DNA from: a virus | Direction: 5' to 3' (one strand) | Virus record (IMG/VR): IMGVR_UViG_3300020214_000007 | Span: 1 to 64,000 of that record | DNA length: 64,000 bases | Part shown: positions 17,088 to 25,861 of the stretch, piece after piece | Layout of the letters: the number at the start of each line of letters is the position of its first letter | How positions within the stretch are numbered: the stretch's first letter is position 1 | Notes under the pieces: generated by a model | Database searches by the model: none | The model's input: only the letters and a program-made list of their open reading frames with translations | Told to the model about the DNA's origin: nothing | Translations under genes and position numbers: made by a program

Positions 17088-17270
17088 CTAGATTTCCAGC
17101 ATCTCCCTAACATCTACCGCAGAGATTCTCTCTACGTCTATGTTCGTGGAAAGAATTTCACCCTTAACGTTTTTGCGTCCAAGGGCGACCTTCTCTGCTT
17201 CTGACTTATTCTTTGCTTTAACAAGGAATGAAGTCGTAACCTCGAAGTAATTGAATTTATTTTCTGCCAT
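17088..17270 (-). CDS. Small protein with KAKNK-type domain, 60 residues
   Basis: Has FLVKAKNKSEAEKVAL and a VKGEILSTNIDVERI middle. The same arrangement occurs at the N-terminus of the metallophosphoesterase (KQIIKAKNMTHARML...GQIIHEEIDV), so it is a recognisable mini-domain. Own promoter (17312-17340) and terminator (17041-17070) mark a single-gene unit, probably strongly expressed: codon use is G+C-richer than its neighbours. Function unknown. Confidence 0.75.
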   Translation of the reverse strand: MAENKFNYFEVTTSFLVKAKNKSEAEKVALGRKNVKGEILSTNIDVERISAVDVREMLEI

Positions 17271-17311
17271 ATTTTTTCCTTTATGATTGGAGTGGTTAAT
17301 TACAAATAGAT

Positions 17312-17340
17312 ATTATACTCATTCAATCGGGAAAAATCAA
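17312..17340 (-). promoter_or_regulatory. Sigma-70-like promoter TTGATT-17-TATAAT
   Basis: TTGATT (17340-17335), 17 bases, TATAAT (17317-17312) on the minus strand, about 35 bases upstream of the ATG at 17270. Near-consensus. The same -35 hexamer occurs at 5209-5204. Confidence 0.7.
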
Positions 17341-17387
17341 CTTAAACCAACAATTTTTCAACAAAAAATCTAAAAAATCACCCTATA

Positions 17388-17780
17388 TTATTTAAATTCT
17401 GACCAGGTTTTATCTCCAACACCATAGTATTCTCTAGCCAGACCCGCAGAAACAATATCTGTATTTAGGCAGTTACCATCTTCATCCCAAACCTTAGCTA
17501 AAACTCTACCGTATTTTTCATTTTTATCTAGAATAGTCTCTATCTTAACCTTGTGTTTTGCTCGAATCAACCATCGATCAGTAAACTCTTTTGCGGCCAA
17601 ACCTTTTTGTTTTTCAGCCACATCTTTTGTGCGACTCTCTGGAGTATTTACCCCATAAAGACGGACCCTGCCTTTTCTAAGGATATCAAAACCAAGATCA
17701 ATAACGATATCAAATGTATCGCCATCAACCACCTTCTTAACTTCTGCATTATATATCCATGGATTTAATTTATCTGACAT
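17388..17780 (-). CDS. Staphylococcal-nuclease-like (SNase) protein, 130 residues
   Basis: Secreted-nuclease fold without an evident signal peptide. The motifs appear in order: KVVDGDTFDI (Asp pair), RVRLYGVNTPES (Arg and catalytic Glu), then KYGRVLAKVW (second Arg). All key residues look present, so it is probably active on DNA or RNA. 130 residues is normal for the domain. Stop sits 117 bases upstream of the next gene, in a promoter-bearing gap. A degenerate copy of the same fold is inside the giant hub protein. Confidence 0.9.
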   Translation of the reverse strand: MSDKLNPWIYNAEVKKVVDGDTFDIVIDLGFDILRKGRVRLYGVNTPESRTKDVAEKQKGLAAKEFTDRWLIRAKHKVKIETILDKNEKYGRVLAKVWDEDGNCLNTDIVSAGLAREYYGVGDKTWSEFK

Positions 17781-17781
17781 A

Positions 17782-18585
17782 TTAATCTCTTTCTATTCCT
17801 AGTTGATCGCATGCACTGCGAAATATTGATTGACTGACTTTAAACTGCGCATCAGCTTGGCTATAACCCTCTCCCGGCTTAGGAGAAGAGGCATGCCAAC
17901 TATGACCAATAGACACAGAACCATCATACACTACATTATAGCCTAAATGTCTAGCAAAATATGAACACCAGGTTTCCTCGTAGTAATGAGGCGTAGGCAG
18001 AAAAGCTCCCACGGCGTTGGGTACCAACTGTCTGTACTGCTGATTGTAGGTAAGAGTGTTCCAAACATATCTTCTAATAAAATACGCCGATCCAGAAACG
18101 GTAATGCACTTTATTCTATCCCTATAAAGACGGTCGCTTATATCGGGCTCCATCCACCCCCTGTGCTTTGGGGCGGTGTTGCTTCCAATAATTCCGGCAT
18201 GCCTTATAAGACCATATTCATCCCTTTGTTTGGGCCCCAATATGTGTATTGTTTGATCGCTGTCAAAAATGTTTTTTATATTATGTACATCATTATTGGT
18301 TAGCCAAACGTCTGCATTTAAAAACCCAATAATTTCACTAAACCCTTTTGCGGCCAATTGATTGCAGGCGGCGGAATAACCTATATTATTATTTAAACAG
18401 AGTCCATCTATTTGATATTGAGAACTTTTGTCTTTTAGCCACCCAATTGTGTTATCGGTTGAACCATTGTCTGCTAAATAAAGCTTCCAAAATTTATTGG
18501 CTATCGAAAGGCCTTTGTGCAAATGATCGAAGAGGCGTTCGAGCATTGAACTGGTATTGTGATTTACAACGCAGAGGTCAATCAT
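17782..18585 (-). CDS. Family 2 glycosyltransferase, 267 residues
   Basis: GT-A fold transferase starting with CVVNHNTSSMLERLF, then ADNGSTDNT and a LNADVWL acidic motif in the DxD position. The YEETWCSYFARHLGYNVVYD segment carries acceptor-side residues, and WHASSPKPGEGY is C-terminal. Sugar donor and acceptor unknown. Gene abuts the SNase gene start (1 base) and overlaps the membrane protein gene above by 8 bases. Confidence 0.87.
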   Translation of the reverse strand: MIDLCVVNHNTSSMLERLFDHLHKGLSIANKFWKLYLADNGSTDNTIGWLKDKSSQYQIDGLCLNNNIGYSAACNQLAAKGFSEIIGFLNADVWLTNNDVHNIKNIFDSDQTIHILGPKQRDEYGLIRHAGIIGSNTAPKHRGWMEPDISDRLYRDRIKCITVSGSAYFIRRYVWNTLTYNQQYRQLVPNAVGAFLPTPHYYEETWCSYFARHLGYNVVYDGSVSIGHSWHASSPKPGEGYSQADAQFKVSQSIFRSACDQLGIERD

Positions 18586-18850
18586 TTTTTCTAAATTTAT
18601 TTTCTATCACACTTTTAAATGCATTATCTGCGCTCATGCCAAAATCTAAATATTTTTGATATTTGTTATAAGCATCTTGAACATTTTTAACATCGTAGTG
18701 TTCTATAAAGGAATTATACGGTTTATAATTTTGTACATTGGAGAAATAATCAAATTGCGGGAAGGGGTTTCTGTTTCTTTTCCAAAAAACATAAAAAAAA
18801 ATAGAAACCAGTGCGGCGGCCGCCAAGTACTTAATTCCAGTAGTTTTCAT
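18578..18850 (-). CDS. Small membrane-anchored protein, 90 residues
   Basis: Preferred start ATG at 18850 (MKTTGIKYLAAAALVS). The first 22 residues form a hydrophobic segment (ALVSIFFYVFW) with a positive KR after it, an N-terminal anchor. The rest is polar, with EHYDVKNVQDAYNKYQK helices. Function unknown; overlaps both neighbours. Confidence 0.6.
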   Translation of the reverse strand: MKTTGIKYLAAAALVSIFFYVFWKRNRNPFPQFDYFSNVQNYKPYNSFIEHYDVKNVQDAYNKYQKYLDFGMSADNAFKSVIENKFRKND

Positions 18851-19073
18851 CGGGATCATCCTCCGGTGTAATGTGCACATTTTTTATTGCAGAACCAATA
18901 GCAGATAACACCCTAGTGCATAGTACCCTGTCTTCTTGCGACACATGGCCGCAAAGTAACGAAGCGTATGTTTTTTGAATATGCATAAAGATCTCTAGGT
19001 CTTCTATCATATAAGATTGACCGGACTCAAGTTTTATTCCTTGTTTCTTTTTTTTATTTGTTTTCTTACTCAT
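18831..19073 (-). CDS. Hypothetical protein, 80 residues
   Basis: Starts with a lysine-rich MSKKTNKKKKQGIKLE then a polar body with two Cys (LLCGHVSQEDRVLCT) and an acidic end (ITPEDDPDENY). No family. Overlaps both neighbours. Confidence 0.55.
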   Translation of the reverse strand: MSKKTNKKKKQGIKLESGQSYMIEDLEIFMHIQKTYASLLCGHVSQEDRVLCTRVLSAIGSAIKNVHITPEDDPDENYWN

Positions 19074-19317
19074 TTTTTTGTACTTTCTTTTTATTCTTTT
19101 TTATTTCCGTTTCTTCTTCGAAGATATCGTCTTTGGATACAAGATAGACGCAAAGATTATCCGTATCTGGTTCAAAAGACGCAAACAAAATTCTTTTATC
19201 ATCTTCCGTATATCCATCTGGCGGAGGAGATTCTATAGCTATCTTTTTGGAAGAACAACCATAGACTTGACTATGATTTTTATATACGACAATATAATTT
19301 AATTTTGAGGCCGGCAT
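19066..19317 (-). CDS. Hypothetical protein, 83 residues
   Basis: MPASKLNYIVVYKNHSQVYGC start, then DGYTEDDKRILFASFEPDTDNL and a KKNKKKV tail. The strand-rich first half looks like a small single domain; no known family. Stop overlaps the next gene's start by 8 bases. Confidence 0.55.
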   Translation of the reverse strand: MPASKLNYIVVYKNHSQVYGCSSKKIAIESPPPDGYTEDDKRILFASFEPDTDNLCVYLVSKDDIFEEETEIKKNKKKVQKNE

Positions 19318-19321
19318 AATG

Positions 19322-19486
19322 CTATAATATTATCACAATCCCAGCTGCTAAACTAAGCAAAAGCGCAAATAAAACTGTGTTTATTTTTTGAGATTTATTA
19401 TTTACCCTAGTATTTACTAGGTGCATGCTGATTGTCCAATTAAAAAATATCATAAATAAAAATATTTTAACCAAATTTAAAATCAT
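19322..19486 (-). CDS. Small two-helix membrane protein, 54 residues
   Basis: ATG at 19486 and TAG at 19322. Two hydrophobic stretches, ILNLVKIFLFMIFFNW and TVLFALLLSLAAGIVIIL, separated by a basic loop (VNTRVNNKSQKIN), predict two membrane helices. It fills the gap after ThyX. Could be holin-like in size and topology, but away from the endolysin; treat as unknown. Confidence 0.6.
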   Translation of the reverse strand: MILNLVKIFLFMIFFNWTISMHLVNTRVNNKSQKINTVLFALLLSLAAGIVIIL

Positions 19487-19487
19487 A

Positions 19488-20183
19488 TTAACTAATCAAT
19501 CTACTAATTGTAACTGGAAATTTTTGCTCTGCAAAGACGCGAACCGCTTCTGCGTATTCTCGTATTTCTACTTGAGAATCTTCTGCTAATCTTTGAGTCA
19601 AAAAAAGACACACAGACTGAACACTGCATGACCACCTGTAAATAATCTGCATACCATAGGCGGGCAAGAATAACCTAGCCTGCTCTGGTGCCACGCCCTG
19701 TTCTAAGGCCATATTATATAAAGCTTCGCCCTGTTTAATGTATTTATTAAGTTCATCGGTTAGCAGAGCGCCTTGCCATGGGCCTATCGGCCCTCCAGAA
19801 CCCTGTTTTTTATCTTCTGATGCTGTTCGCCACTGATGGGCTTTTGGAACATAAAATTCTGGATCCATTGTTATGTATCTTCTAGATGATTCATTCCAAG
19901 AATCCATGGTATGATCAGACCCCACAACATATTTCCAGTGCTGTCTCGCAACCATTAGTGGGGCTTTGATTTCAAAAGTCATAAAGGCGTGCCTAAAGGG
20001 TGACATATGATTTTCTCGTATTAAAAAATCAATAAGTCGTGCGTCTTTTGCTGAAAGCTCTTGTGACTCTTTTGCAAAAGAGGTTCTTGCCGCATTAACA
20101 ATTGACAAGTCATTCCCCATGCAATCAACGAGTCTGACATATCCATCTCCCAAAACATATATAATATCTTTATTTTCTTCCAC
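19488..20183 (-). CDS. thyX: Flavin-dependent thymidylate synthase ThyX, 231 residues
   Basis: Makes dTMP using FAD and folate. The signature helix region reads APLMVARQHWKYVVG, then SDHTMDSWNESSRRYI, the long ThyX motif form common in phages. C-terminal QIIYRWSCSVQSVCLF follows, with catalytic Arg/Ser positions present. ThyX with NrdJ supplies dNTPs. Starts exactly at the next gene's stop. Confidence 0.9.
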   Translation of the reverse strand: MEENKDIIYVLGDGYVRLVDCMGNDLSIVNAARTSFAKESQELSAKDARLIDFLIRENHMSPFRHAFMTFEIKAPLMVARQHWKYVVGSDHTMDSWNESSRRYITMDPEFYVPKAHQWRTASEDKKQGSGGPIGPWQGALLTDELNKYIKQGEALYNMALEQGVAPEQARLFLPAYGMQIIYRWSCSVQSVCLFLTQRLAEDSQVEIREYAEAVRVFAEQKFPVTISRLIS

Positions 20184-20509
20184 TATTCTTCCTCTGGTAA
20201 ATTTAAATAATCTTTCTCCATTAAGTCTAGCATATAATTGTTGAATTCTCCAGCTCTTTTATATAAAGATCGAAGTAAATTATTTATATCTCCGGGAATT
20301 TCACAATACTCATGTTTGTATTCAAATAAATTTTTTATAATAATATTTATCTCCTGAATAGCGGTAATAAGCTCTGCATTTAGGTCATTGCAAAATTCAA
20401 TATATCTGCTAGCGCTCATTTGATTAATGTCTTTTATATTTTTATAATCAAACCTAGAGGCTATTTCCCTAAACGCCTTATTGATATACTCTTCACTATT
20501 GCCGATCAT
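20183..20509 (-). CDS. Hypothetical helical protein, 108 residues
   Basis: Mostly helical, with EYINKAFREIASRFDYKN and LLRSLYKRAGEFNNYMLDLME; probably a small alpha-helical accessory. Sits between ThyX and the reductase, so the same nucleotide-supply transcript. No family. Confidence 0.6.
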   Translation of the reverse strand: MIGNSEEYINKAFREIASRFDYKNIKDINQMSASRYIEFCNDLNAELITAIQEINIIIKNLFEYKHEYCEIPGDINNLLRSLYKRAGEFNNYMLDLMEKDYLNLPEEE

Positions 20510-20521
20510 GATTCATATTAT

Positions 20522-22616
20522 TTATGTACTGTCTTTTATAAGTTTAACTTCACAAAAATCAGTAGTGCAGTAACGTTCGCCCATTGCATCGGCTGCCATA
20601 CCAGCATAAACTTCACTTAAATCAATCGGAAATAGTTTTTCTGTTTGATTTATATATTCCTCTTCGCTAATTTGAATATACGGCATTTGGGGATAGATAT
20701 CATTTCCGCTCGGAAGAAAAGAAACAGTTTTAAGCTGCCCATCGTGCATGTGGAGTACTGTACCGATGTGTCGAGCTTCTGTATCCCTATTAAAAGATAC
20801 GGTAACTGAAACCGAATTGTCTGACCAATATCTCTGTGCTGTAGTTGCAAGTGCAATCTTTTCAAAAATGGTTACATCTTTTTCAGATCTTACGGCATTC
20901 GATTTGATTGGGAAGTAAACAACAGACGTAGTGTCGGGCGACTCCGCCGCTACTTCGACTCTATAATTTGCCGTCTTGAAAAGTGAAAGCATTGGGTCTT
21001 CGTTTGAAAAGCGAATTGTTCTGTTAAAAAACTTTCCGCCCGGAGTCCAGTGGACCCCTGGTGACTCTCCGGCTAAAATAGAAACAGTTCCAGATGGTTT
21101 TACTGTTGTCATTTTAATTGACTCACGAACCCCTAACCACTCCGAGTAAACGTTGTCGTACCTTTGAATTGTTTTATATCCTTGATTCATCCACTCTTTA
21201 AGAATCGGCATGCCCAAGCGATCTGCAAAATCTGCAACTCCAGACATTGAAGTTCCTATTCTTCTATTTCTCTGCATAATGGCGTTTGTTTCTTCCCAAT
21301 GAGTCGGAAGAAGGGTAACTGTTTTTGCGTACAAATATGCAAACTTTAACGTTCTTTTATAATCTTCTAGGGACTGGTGTCTGCCCAAATATGTTTCAAC
21401 CAGCGTGCAGCACTCGTATGATTCGAGCGATTGTTCGGCGCAAGGATTATACCCGGCAACTCTGTGATCTTTGTTGTTTGGCGGATCAATTAATCTTCCA
21501 TATTCTCTAGAAACATCCATCCAGATAACACCAGGCTCACCATTTAGGGAGATGCCATCAATAATTGCACTCAAATCTGCTCCAACTTCAATCTCAACCG
21601 AATTATTAGACATCCAACCCCAACCCGGCGCAGCCGCATCATAAGAATTGCGTTCTGGATATTTGTCTTTATTTTTTAGGTTTAAAAAATCTTGATCGTC
21701 TAGACGTCCTATTAAAAGTTCCGCCGAACGACGCACGTTTCCAGAAACAACACAAACGCCGATTAGATTACCTATATCAGCTATATCCACTTTGGTTAAT
21801 TTAGATCCCGCTCTACCATGAAATATTTTATCAATATATTTATGCAGTTTCAGTAGTGGTTCATGACCGGCTGCGATTCCACCAAATGTTTTAATGGGAG
21901 TGCCAGATGGTCTTATCTGCGAATAATCAAAAGAATACTTTGATTGATTTTCTTTTAGATATGAATTTAAAAGAAGTGTAAGAGACTCAACCCAGCCCTC
22001 TCTGGTGTCGGGAATGATATAGGTAATATTTTCTTCGCTTGGTTCATAAATATAAAAATCCTTATCCGCCCCTCGATTATCAAATCCAACACCAACGCCA
22101 AGCATTGACGCTTCCATCAAGAAGGCAAAAGGCCTAGCCGGATTTAATTTTGTCATTTCAGCGGTGGAAACAAATGCGCAGTTTTGAAGAGCCGCCGAAT
22201 TTTTTTGAATATTAACTATATTTGTACCCATGGCCCACAATCCACGACCGGGGGGGTGTCCACTTTAAATTAAATAGTCGATCAAAGGCCTCTTTGGCGC
22301 TTGCTTGCGCTTTGGCGTCGTTCCACGGTAGTCTGTTCTTTTTGCAGTGATCTTTTTGCAGTGAGTAAGTTCCATTTATTACTCGCTCACAAACGTCAAC
22401 CCACGTTTCTTTTGAGCCGTGTTCCTTTAACCTACTATATGTTCTTAAAAAAGTTATTTCGCCGACACTGTTGCCGCCAGCGTCTTTATACCCAAACGGA
22501 GATTCTTTAGAGTTATATGTTTGAACAAAATCCTCGTTAATTTTAAAAGAAAACATAGAAACTGCTGTTATTACTGGAACTAGATTTGGATTTCCGTTTT
22601 CAACTTCTTCTATCAT
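20522..22616 (-). CDS. nrdJ: Class II (B12-dependent) ribonucleotide reductase, one CGG +1 shift, 697 residues
   Basis: Reduces ribonucleotides with adenosylcobalamin. The N-terminal fragment ends after LKWTPP; the +1 shift at CGG 22250-22248 gives PP-G-RGLWAMGTN, as in other NrdJ proteins. Catalytic NNCAFVST (Cys) follows, then NPCAEQSLESYECC (active-site Cys and Glu) and a C-terminal RYCTTDFCEVK with the redox Cys pair. Start ATG at 22616 behind AGGGGAA. About 22 out-of-frame CGG and no other in-frame CGG found in the rest. The shift site is a run of seven C, so slippage deserves separate consideration here. Confidence 0.93.
22248..22250 (-). other. CGG +1 recoding site (NrdJ)
   Basis: CCC-CGG-TCG in a C7 run; Gly123. 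Zero frame goes 11 codons to TAA. +1 gives the conserved PPGRGLW segment. Confidence 0.9.
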
Positions 22617-22627
22617 TGTGTTCCCCT

Positions 22628-23329
22628 TTAATTTAATGCTAATACTTTAACAAATTTTGGATTAAGTTTTTCTATTTCTTTAGATTTTATTTTCTTTATT
22701 TGATCAAATGTATATACATTATATATTTCTCTTTCAAAGAAATAACCACTTCTCCAATTAAAAACTTTGTCAATTGAATTTGTATGATTAGTAAACAAAT
22801 TTGATACTACTGCTCCACCATATATTCTTATTAGGTTCTGCATTTTTTTTGAAACTGTCCTCCTATTCTTGTCATTGATTGCGCCGCTGTTTTCGGAGCG
22901 AGAATACAGCCAATTATAAGCCTGTCTGGTGATTGGGGAATAATCTATCGGATCTATAACACCATAAGAAAGAAGTTGATTATGATTTTTTTGTATTTCA
23001 ATGTCTTTCTTTACTACGTCTTTAAATAAAGAAAACCAATCTTTTTCCCTGTACTGATTCCATGTTGGACACCAAAATAACATTAAATGAACTGGGTCCG
23101 GTATGTTTGTTTTTTCTATTGTGGGAAGAAGTGTGGTACACGAAATCGCTTTTTTAATGTCTTCCTTGCTCATGTCTACGTTTTTATTCTTATTCTCAAA
23201 ATTCGTCCATAATTTTGCTATGTGTGTTTTCCAATCAGCTTCACCTATATAAATGTTTAAATACTTTTCTGCAACGTCGATGGGCAAAGCGTTCTGCTCA
23301 ACGACTGATATCATTTGTTCTAACATCAT
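22628..23329 (-). CDS. Hypothetical protein, 233 residues
   Basis: Start ATG at 23329 or the next at 23326 after AAGGAT. Contains LPIDVAEKYLNIYIG, HLMLFWCPTWNQYRE and a basic end (KSKEIEKLNPKFVK). No motif recognised. Begins the reductase transcript to its left. Confidence 0.6.
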   Translation of the reverse strand: MMLEQMISVVEQNALPIDVAEKYLNIYIGEADWKTHIAKLWTNFENKNKNVDMSKEDIKKAISCTTLLPTIEKTNIPDPVHLMLFWCPTWNQYREKDWFSLFKDVVKKDIEIQKNHNQLLSYGVIDPIDYSPITRQAYNWLYSRSENSGAINDKNRRTVSKKMQNLIRIYGGAVVSNLFTNHTNSIDKVFNWRSGYFFEREIYNVYTFDQIKKIKSKEIEKLNPKFVKVLALN

Positions 23330-23396
23330 CTACATAATCCTTATTAAATCTACTGAAAATTGAATAAACCTATATATCTAGCCCTAAAATAACAAT

Positions 23397-23415
23397 CCCG
23401 CCCTTAGGAGGCGGG
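23397..23415 (-). terminator. Probable terminator below the 23492-24079 gene
   Basis: Stem CCCGCC / GGCGGG with a 7-base loop; on the minus strand it is followed by ATTGTTATTTT. It separates the virion block from the reductase block. Confidence 0.6.
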
Positions 23416-23491
23416 ACAAATACTATTTGTATTTATTTCCTCACTAGTATTATACCAGTGGGAACTGTTATGTGTATGATTTTTGATCAAA

Positions 23492-24079
23492 TTACAGAAC
23501 TTTTGAAGAAGGAACTCCTTTATGTTCTCCAACTTTATTTCTACCATATTCCGATGATGTATTAGCTTGACCATAGCCAGACGTGAATATCGTTGAGCTG
23601 GGTACGCCATCTGGAGTATAATTGTCATACAGGCTATAATCCGTAATGCGGTTAGCGTGACCATATCCAGATGGGAAAACGCCTGCCGCAGTTACACCGT
23701 CGAATACATAGTTGCTGTAGAGACTATAGTTGGTTTCTCTGTCTGCATGACCATATCCAGATGTAAACGCGCTAAGTACACCCTTGTAGGTGTGTGGCCT
23801 AAAACGGGCCCCATCATAACCAACTCCGTTCTTTAACGTACCCGATAAAGGATGTACGTAAAGTGTAGTTCCGTTAAATATTTGTGACAAAAGAACATTG
23901 CCAGGATGTCTACCAGACCCAGGAACGTAATTATTATCTGGTGCTCCATCTAGAACATGGCTGTCCGCAAATAGGGGGTAAAAAGAATATTTTCCCACCG
24001 TGCCCTTATACGGGTTGACCATTCCAGAAGAAGATCTGCCCCTTAAAACGGGTCTTGGACCAACATAAAATGTAGCCAT
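23492..24079 (-). CDS. Glycine/tyrosine-rich repeat protein, 195 residues
   Basis: Contains three copies of an about 29-residue unit: FTSGYGHADRETNYSLYSNY, FPSGYGHANRITDYSLYDNY, and FTSGYGQANTSSEYGR, each after a VTAAGVF/VPSSTIF-like linker. An earlier part (YVGPRPVLRG and the YDGARFRPHTYKG segment) is unrelated to the repeats. Small beta-repeat virion decoration or fibre component is plausible. Own promoter-like element (24106-24115) and terminator (23397-23415) suggest a single-gene unit and strong expression. Confidence 0.75.
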   Translation of the reverse strand: MATFYVGPRPVLRGRSSSGMVNPYKGTVGKYSFYPLFADSHVLDGAPDNNYVPGSGRHPGNVLLSQIFNGTTLYVHPLSGTLKNGVGYDGARFRPHTYKGVLSAFTSGYGHADRETNYSLYSNYVFDGVTAAGVFPSGYGHANRITDYSLYDNYTPDGVPSSTIFTSGYGQANTSSEYGRNKVGEHKGVPSSKVL

Positions 24080-24105
24080 ATGTATTATCTCCTTAGATTA
24101 GTTTT

Positions 24106-24115
24106 CTTATATAGT
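24106..24115 (-). promoter_or_regulatory. Putative late promoter element ACTATATAAG
   Basis: Minus-strand ACTATATAAG, 27 bases before the ATG at 24079; it shares ACTATATAA with 1384-1395. AAGGAG follows as ribosome binding site. Confidence 0.35.
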
Positions 24116-24146
24116 AAAAAGAAATAGGTCTTTTGCACTTTTAAAA

Positions 24147-25415
24147 TTAAGTATAATTTATAATTAAATCAGACAAAACCGGAGCAGTCCCGTCACCAAG
24201 CTTATTTAAAGTTACCTCAATCCACACCGAGGTTGAACCAGGAACTGGATCTAGGGTATACGAAGACCCCTGCCTATATATAACCCTATAATTAAATGCT
24301 GTAGAGATCAGCTCTTCTGGAACGTTGTAAATTTTGGGTATTACCTCTTCTACGCTCAGTATTGTTTCACTATTTGGAGCAGTAAACTTAATTATTGTTT
24401 TTCCGCTATCAAGACACTTTTGAGATCTAACATCCATATCTGACAATCCGTAAGTATAAACGCATTTATCGTGTTCTGTTGTATAACTTCTTTGCCTCAG
24501 GGCAATCCTAAGTGCATTTATTTCAATTGACGGAAAGTAAAATCCAACAGGACCAGCATTTAGTATAATGTCACCACCAACGGTAGACCATCCCCCTGGT
24601 GGAACTTTGCCAACCGCTTCTGCCTGATTGTTATATAATCTATTAAAATTTAATGGAGTCCATTTATCATTTGTATTTAAGTTTGGATTAGCGTCTGAAG
24701 TATACTCTATCGAAATAATGTCCACACCGAATATGGGATAGGGAATTAACGAAACAAAATTACTTGCAGCCGAACCAGAAAAAGACGAAGGTATTTTTAC
24801 ATATAGATATATTTGAGCACCAGCCGATGATGGAGTATCTACAATTACATTTCTCTTCCAAAACTTATCTGATGATTCTAAAAACGAATAATATATTGGA
24901 GTTGTGTCTATTAAGGATCCGGTTGTATCAACGCCAATAAAGGTATTCTCTACTTTTGCCTCCAAAAAGTCTGGAATAACTTGAGCTCCAGCCGAATCAA
25001 AAAATTTTAGTTTTGATTGTGACGAACCCTGCAATTTGGGTAATGTAATTATATTGTATATATAATCAAAACTAAGCACATCAGTACTGCTTATAGCAAA
25101 GGTGGGGTCGTTAACAAAAGAACCAACATCTATTTGAGAATATGTATAAATGGACATCTTTTTGTATCCAGGTTCCGAATCATATTCCAAAGCCTTAACC
25201 CTATCTTCAAGATCTAGAACAGCCATCGATAAAAAGTGATGATCCTTTAACACTCTTTCAAAAGCTTCTGAGAGTTTTTGATCTAAAATACCTGATCGAT
25301 TATATAAATGCACTAGGTCTCTATAGTTTTGTTCTACTCGCAGGTTAAAATCGGCACTATTAACAGGGCCGTTGTACTGAACGGTTCTATTTTCTGAATT
25401 TAAGATATCTGACAT
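24147..25415 (-). CDS. Tail or baseplate-associated protein, 422 residues
   Basis: N-terminal coiled-coil or helical region (residues about 15-80: NADFNLRVEQNYRD-like, then FERVLKDHHFLSMAVLDL) and a beta-rich, Ser/Thr-rich body. No recognised family; the helix-then-beta layout and position among large tail genes suggest a fibre or tail-periphery subunit. About 15 out-of-frame CGG and no in-frame CGG were seen. Two bases from the neighbour, so in the structural operon. Confidence 0.65.
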   Translation of the reverse strand: MSDILNSENRTVQYNGPVNSADFNLRVEQNYRDLVHLYNRSGILDQKLSEAFERVLKDHHFLSMAVLDLEDRVKALEYDSEPGYKKMSIYTYSQIDVGSFVNDPTFAISSTDVLSFDYIYNIITLPKLQGSSQSKLKFFDSAGAQVIPDFLEAKVENTFIGVDTTGSLIDTTPIYYSFLESSDKFWKRNVIVDTPSSAGAQIYLYVKIPSSFSGSAASNFVSLIPYPIFGVDIISIEYTSDANPNLNTNDKWTPLNFNRLYNNQAEAVGKVPPGGWSTVGGDIILNAGPVGFYFPSIEINALRIALRQRSYTTEHDKCVYTYGLSDMDVRSQKCLDSGKTIIKFTAPNSETILSVEEVIPKIYNVPEELISTAFNYRVIYRQGSSYTLDPVPGSTSVWIEVTLNKLGDGTAPVLSDLIINYT

Positions 25416-25416
25416 A

Positions 25417-25857
25417 TTACTTTGCTCGTCTTTCTAGTTGATTAATTTTAAAATTTAAATTTGATAATTTTGCGGCAATAGAATTAGTAGTATACAATTG
25501 AGTCTTATGCTCACTTGCTAATGGTAACGGACTTGGATCGATTCCGGCATAAAAAAGAGTAACAGAATCCTGAGCCAAATCATAGTATTTTGCTCCAAAA
25601 TACCCAGAATCAGACAGGGTATCTTCTTGGTGCATATTAGATGTTTCGGCCCCAACTATAGATTTTACCCTATTAAATATTCTAGTATTTATTAACTCTA
25701 GCTCTATGTATATTCTACTCATATCCATGTATATTTTCTGATAAAAAAGATTTTCTTGACCACTTTTGCGTGCGCTCCTATAAAAAGAACGAACTCTTTT
25801 TAATAAGGGTTGTCTTATTATTTTCTTCTTATTTGGATCTTGATAGGTTATTGTCAT
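25417..25857 (-). CDS. Small helical virion-cluster protein, 146 residues
   Basis: Basic N-terminus (KKKIIRQPLLKRVRSFYRSARKSG) and helices FYQKIYMDMSRIYIELE and LSNLNFKINQLERRAK. Probably an assembly or small structural protein of the tail cluster. Abuts neighbours by 1 and 4 bases. No family known. Confidence 0.6.
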   Translation of the reverse strand: MTITYQDPNKKKIIRQPLLKRVRSFYRSARKSGQENLFYQKIYMDMSRIYIELELINTRIFNRVKSIVGAETSNMHQEDTLSDSGYFGAKYYDLAQDSVTLFYAGIDPSPLPLASEHKTQLYTTNSIAAKLSNLNFKINQLERRAK

Positions 25858-25861
25858 AATT

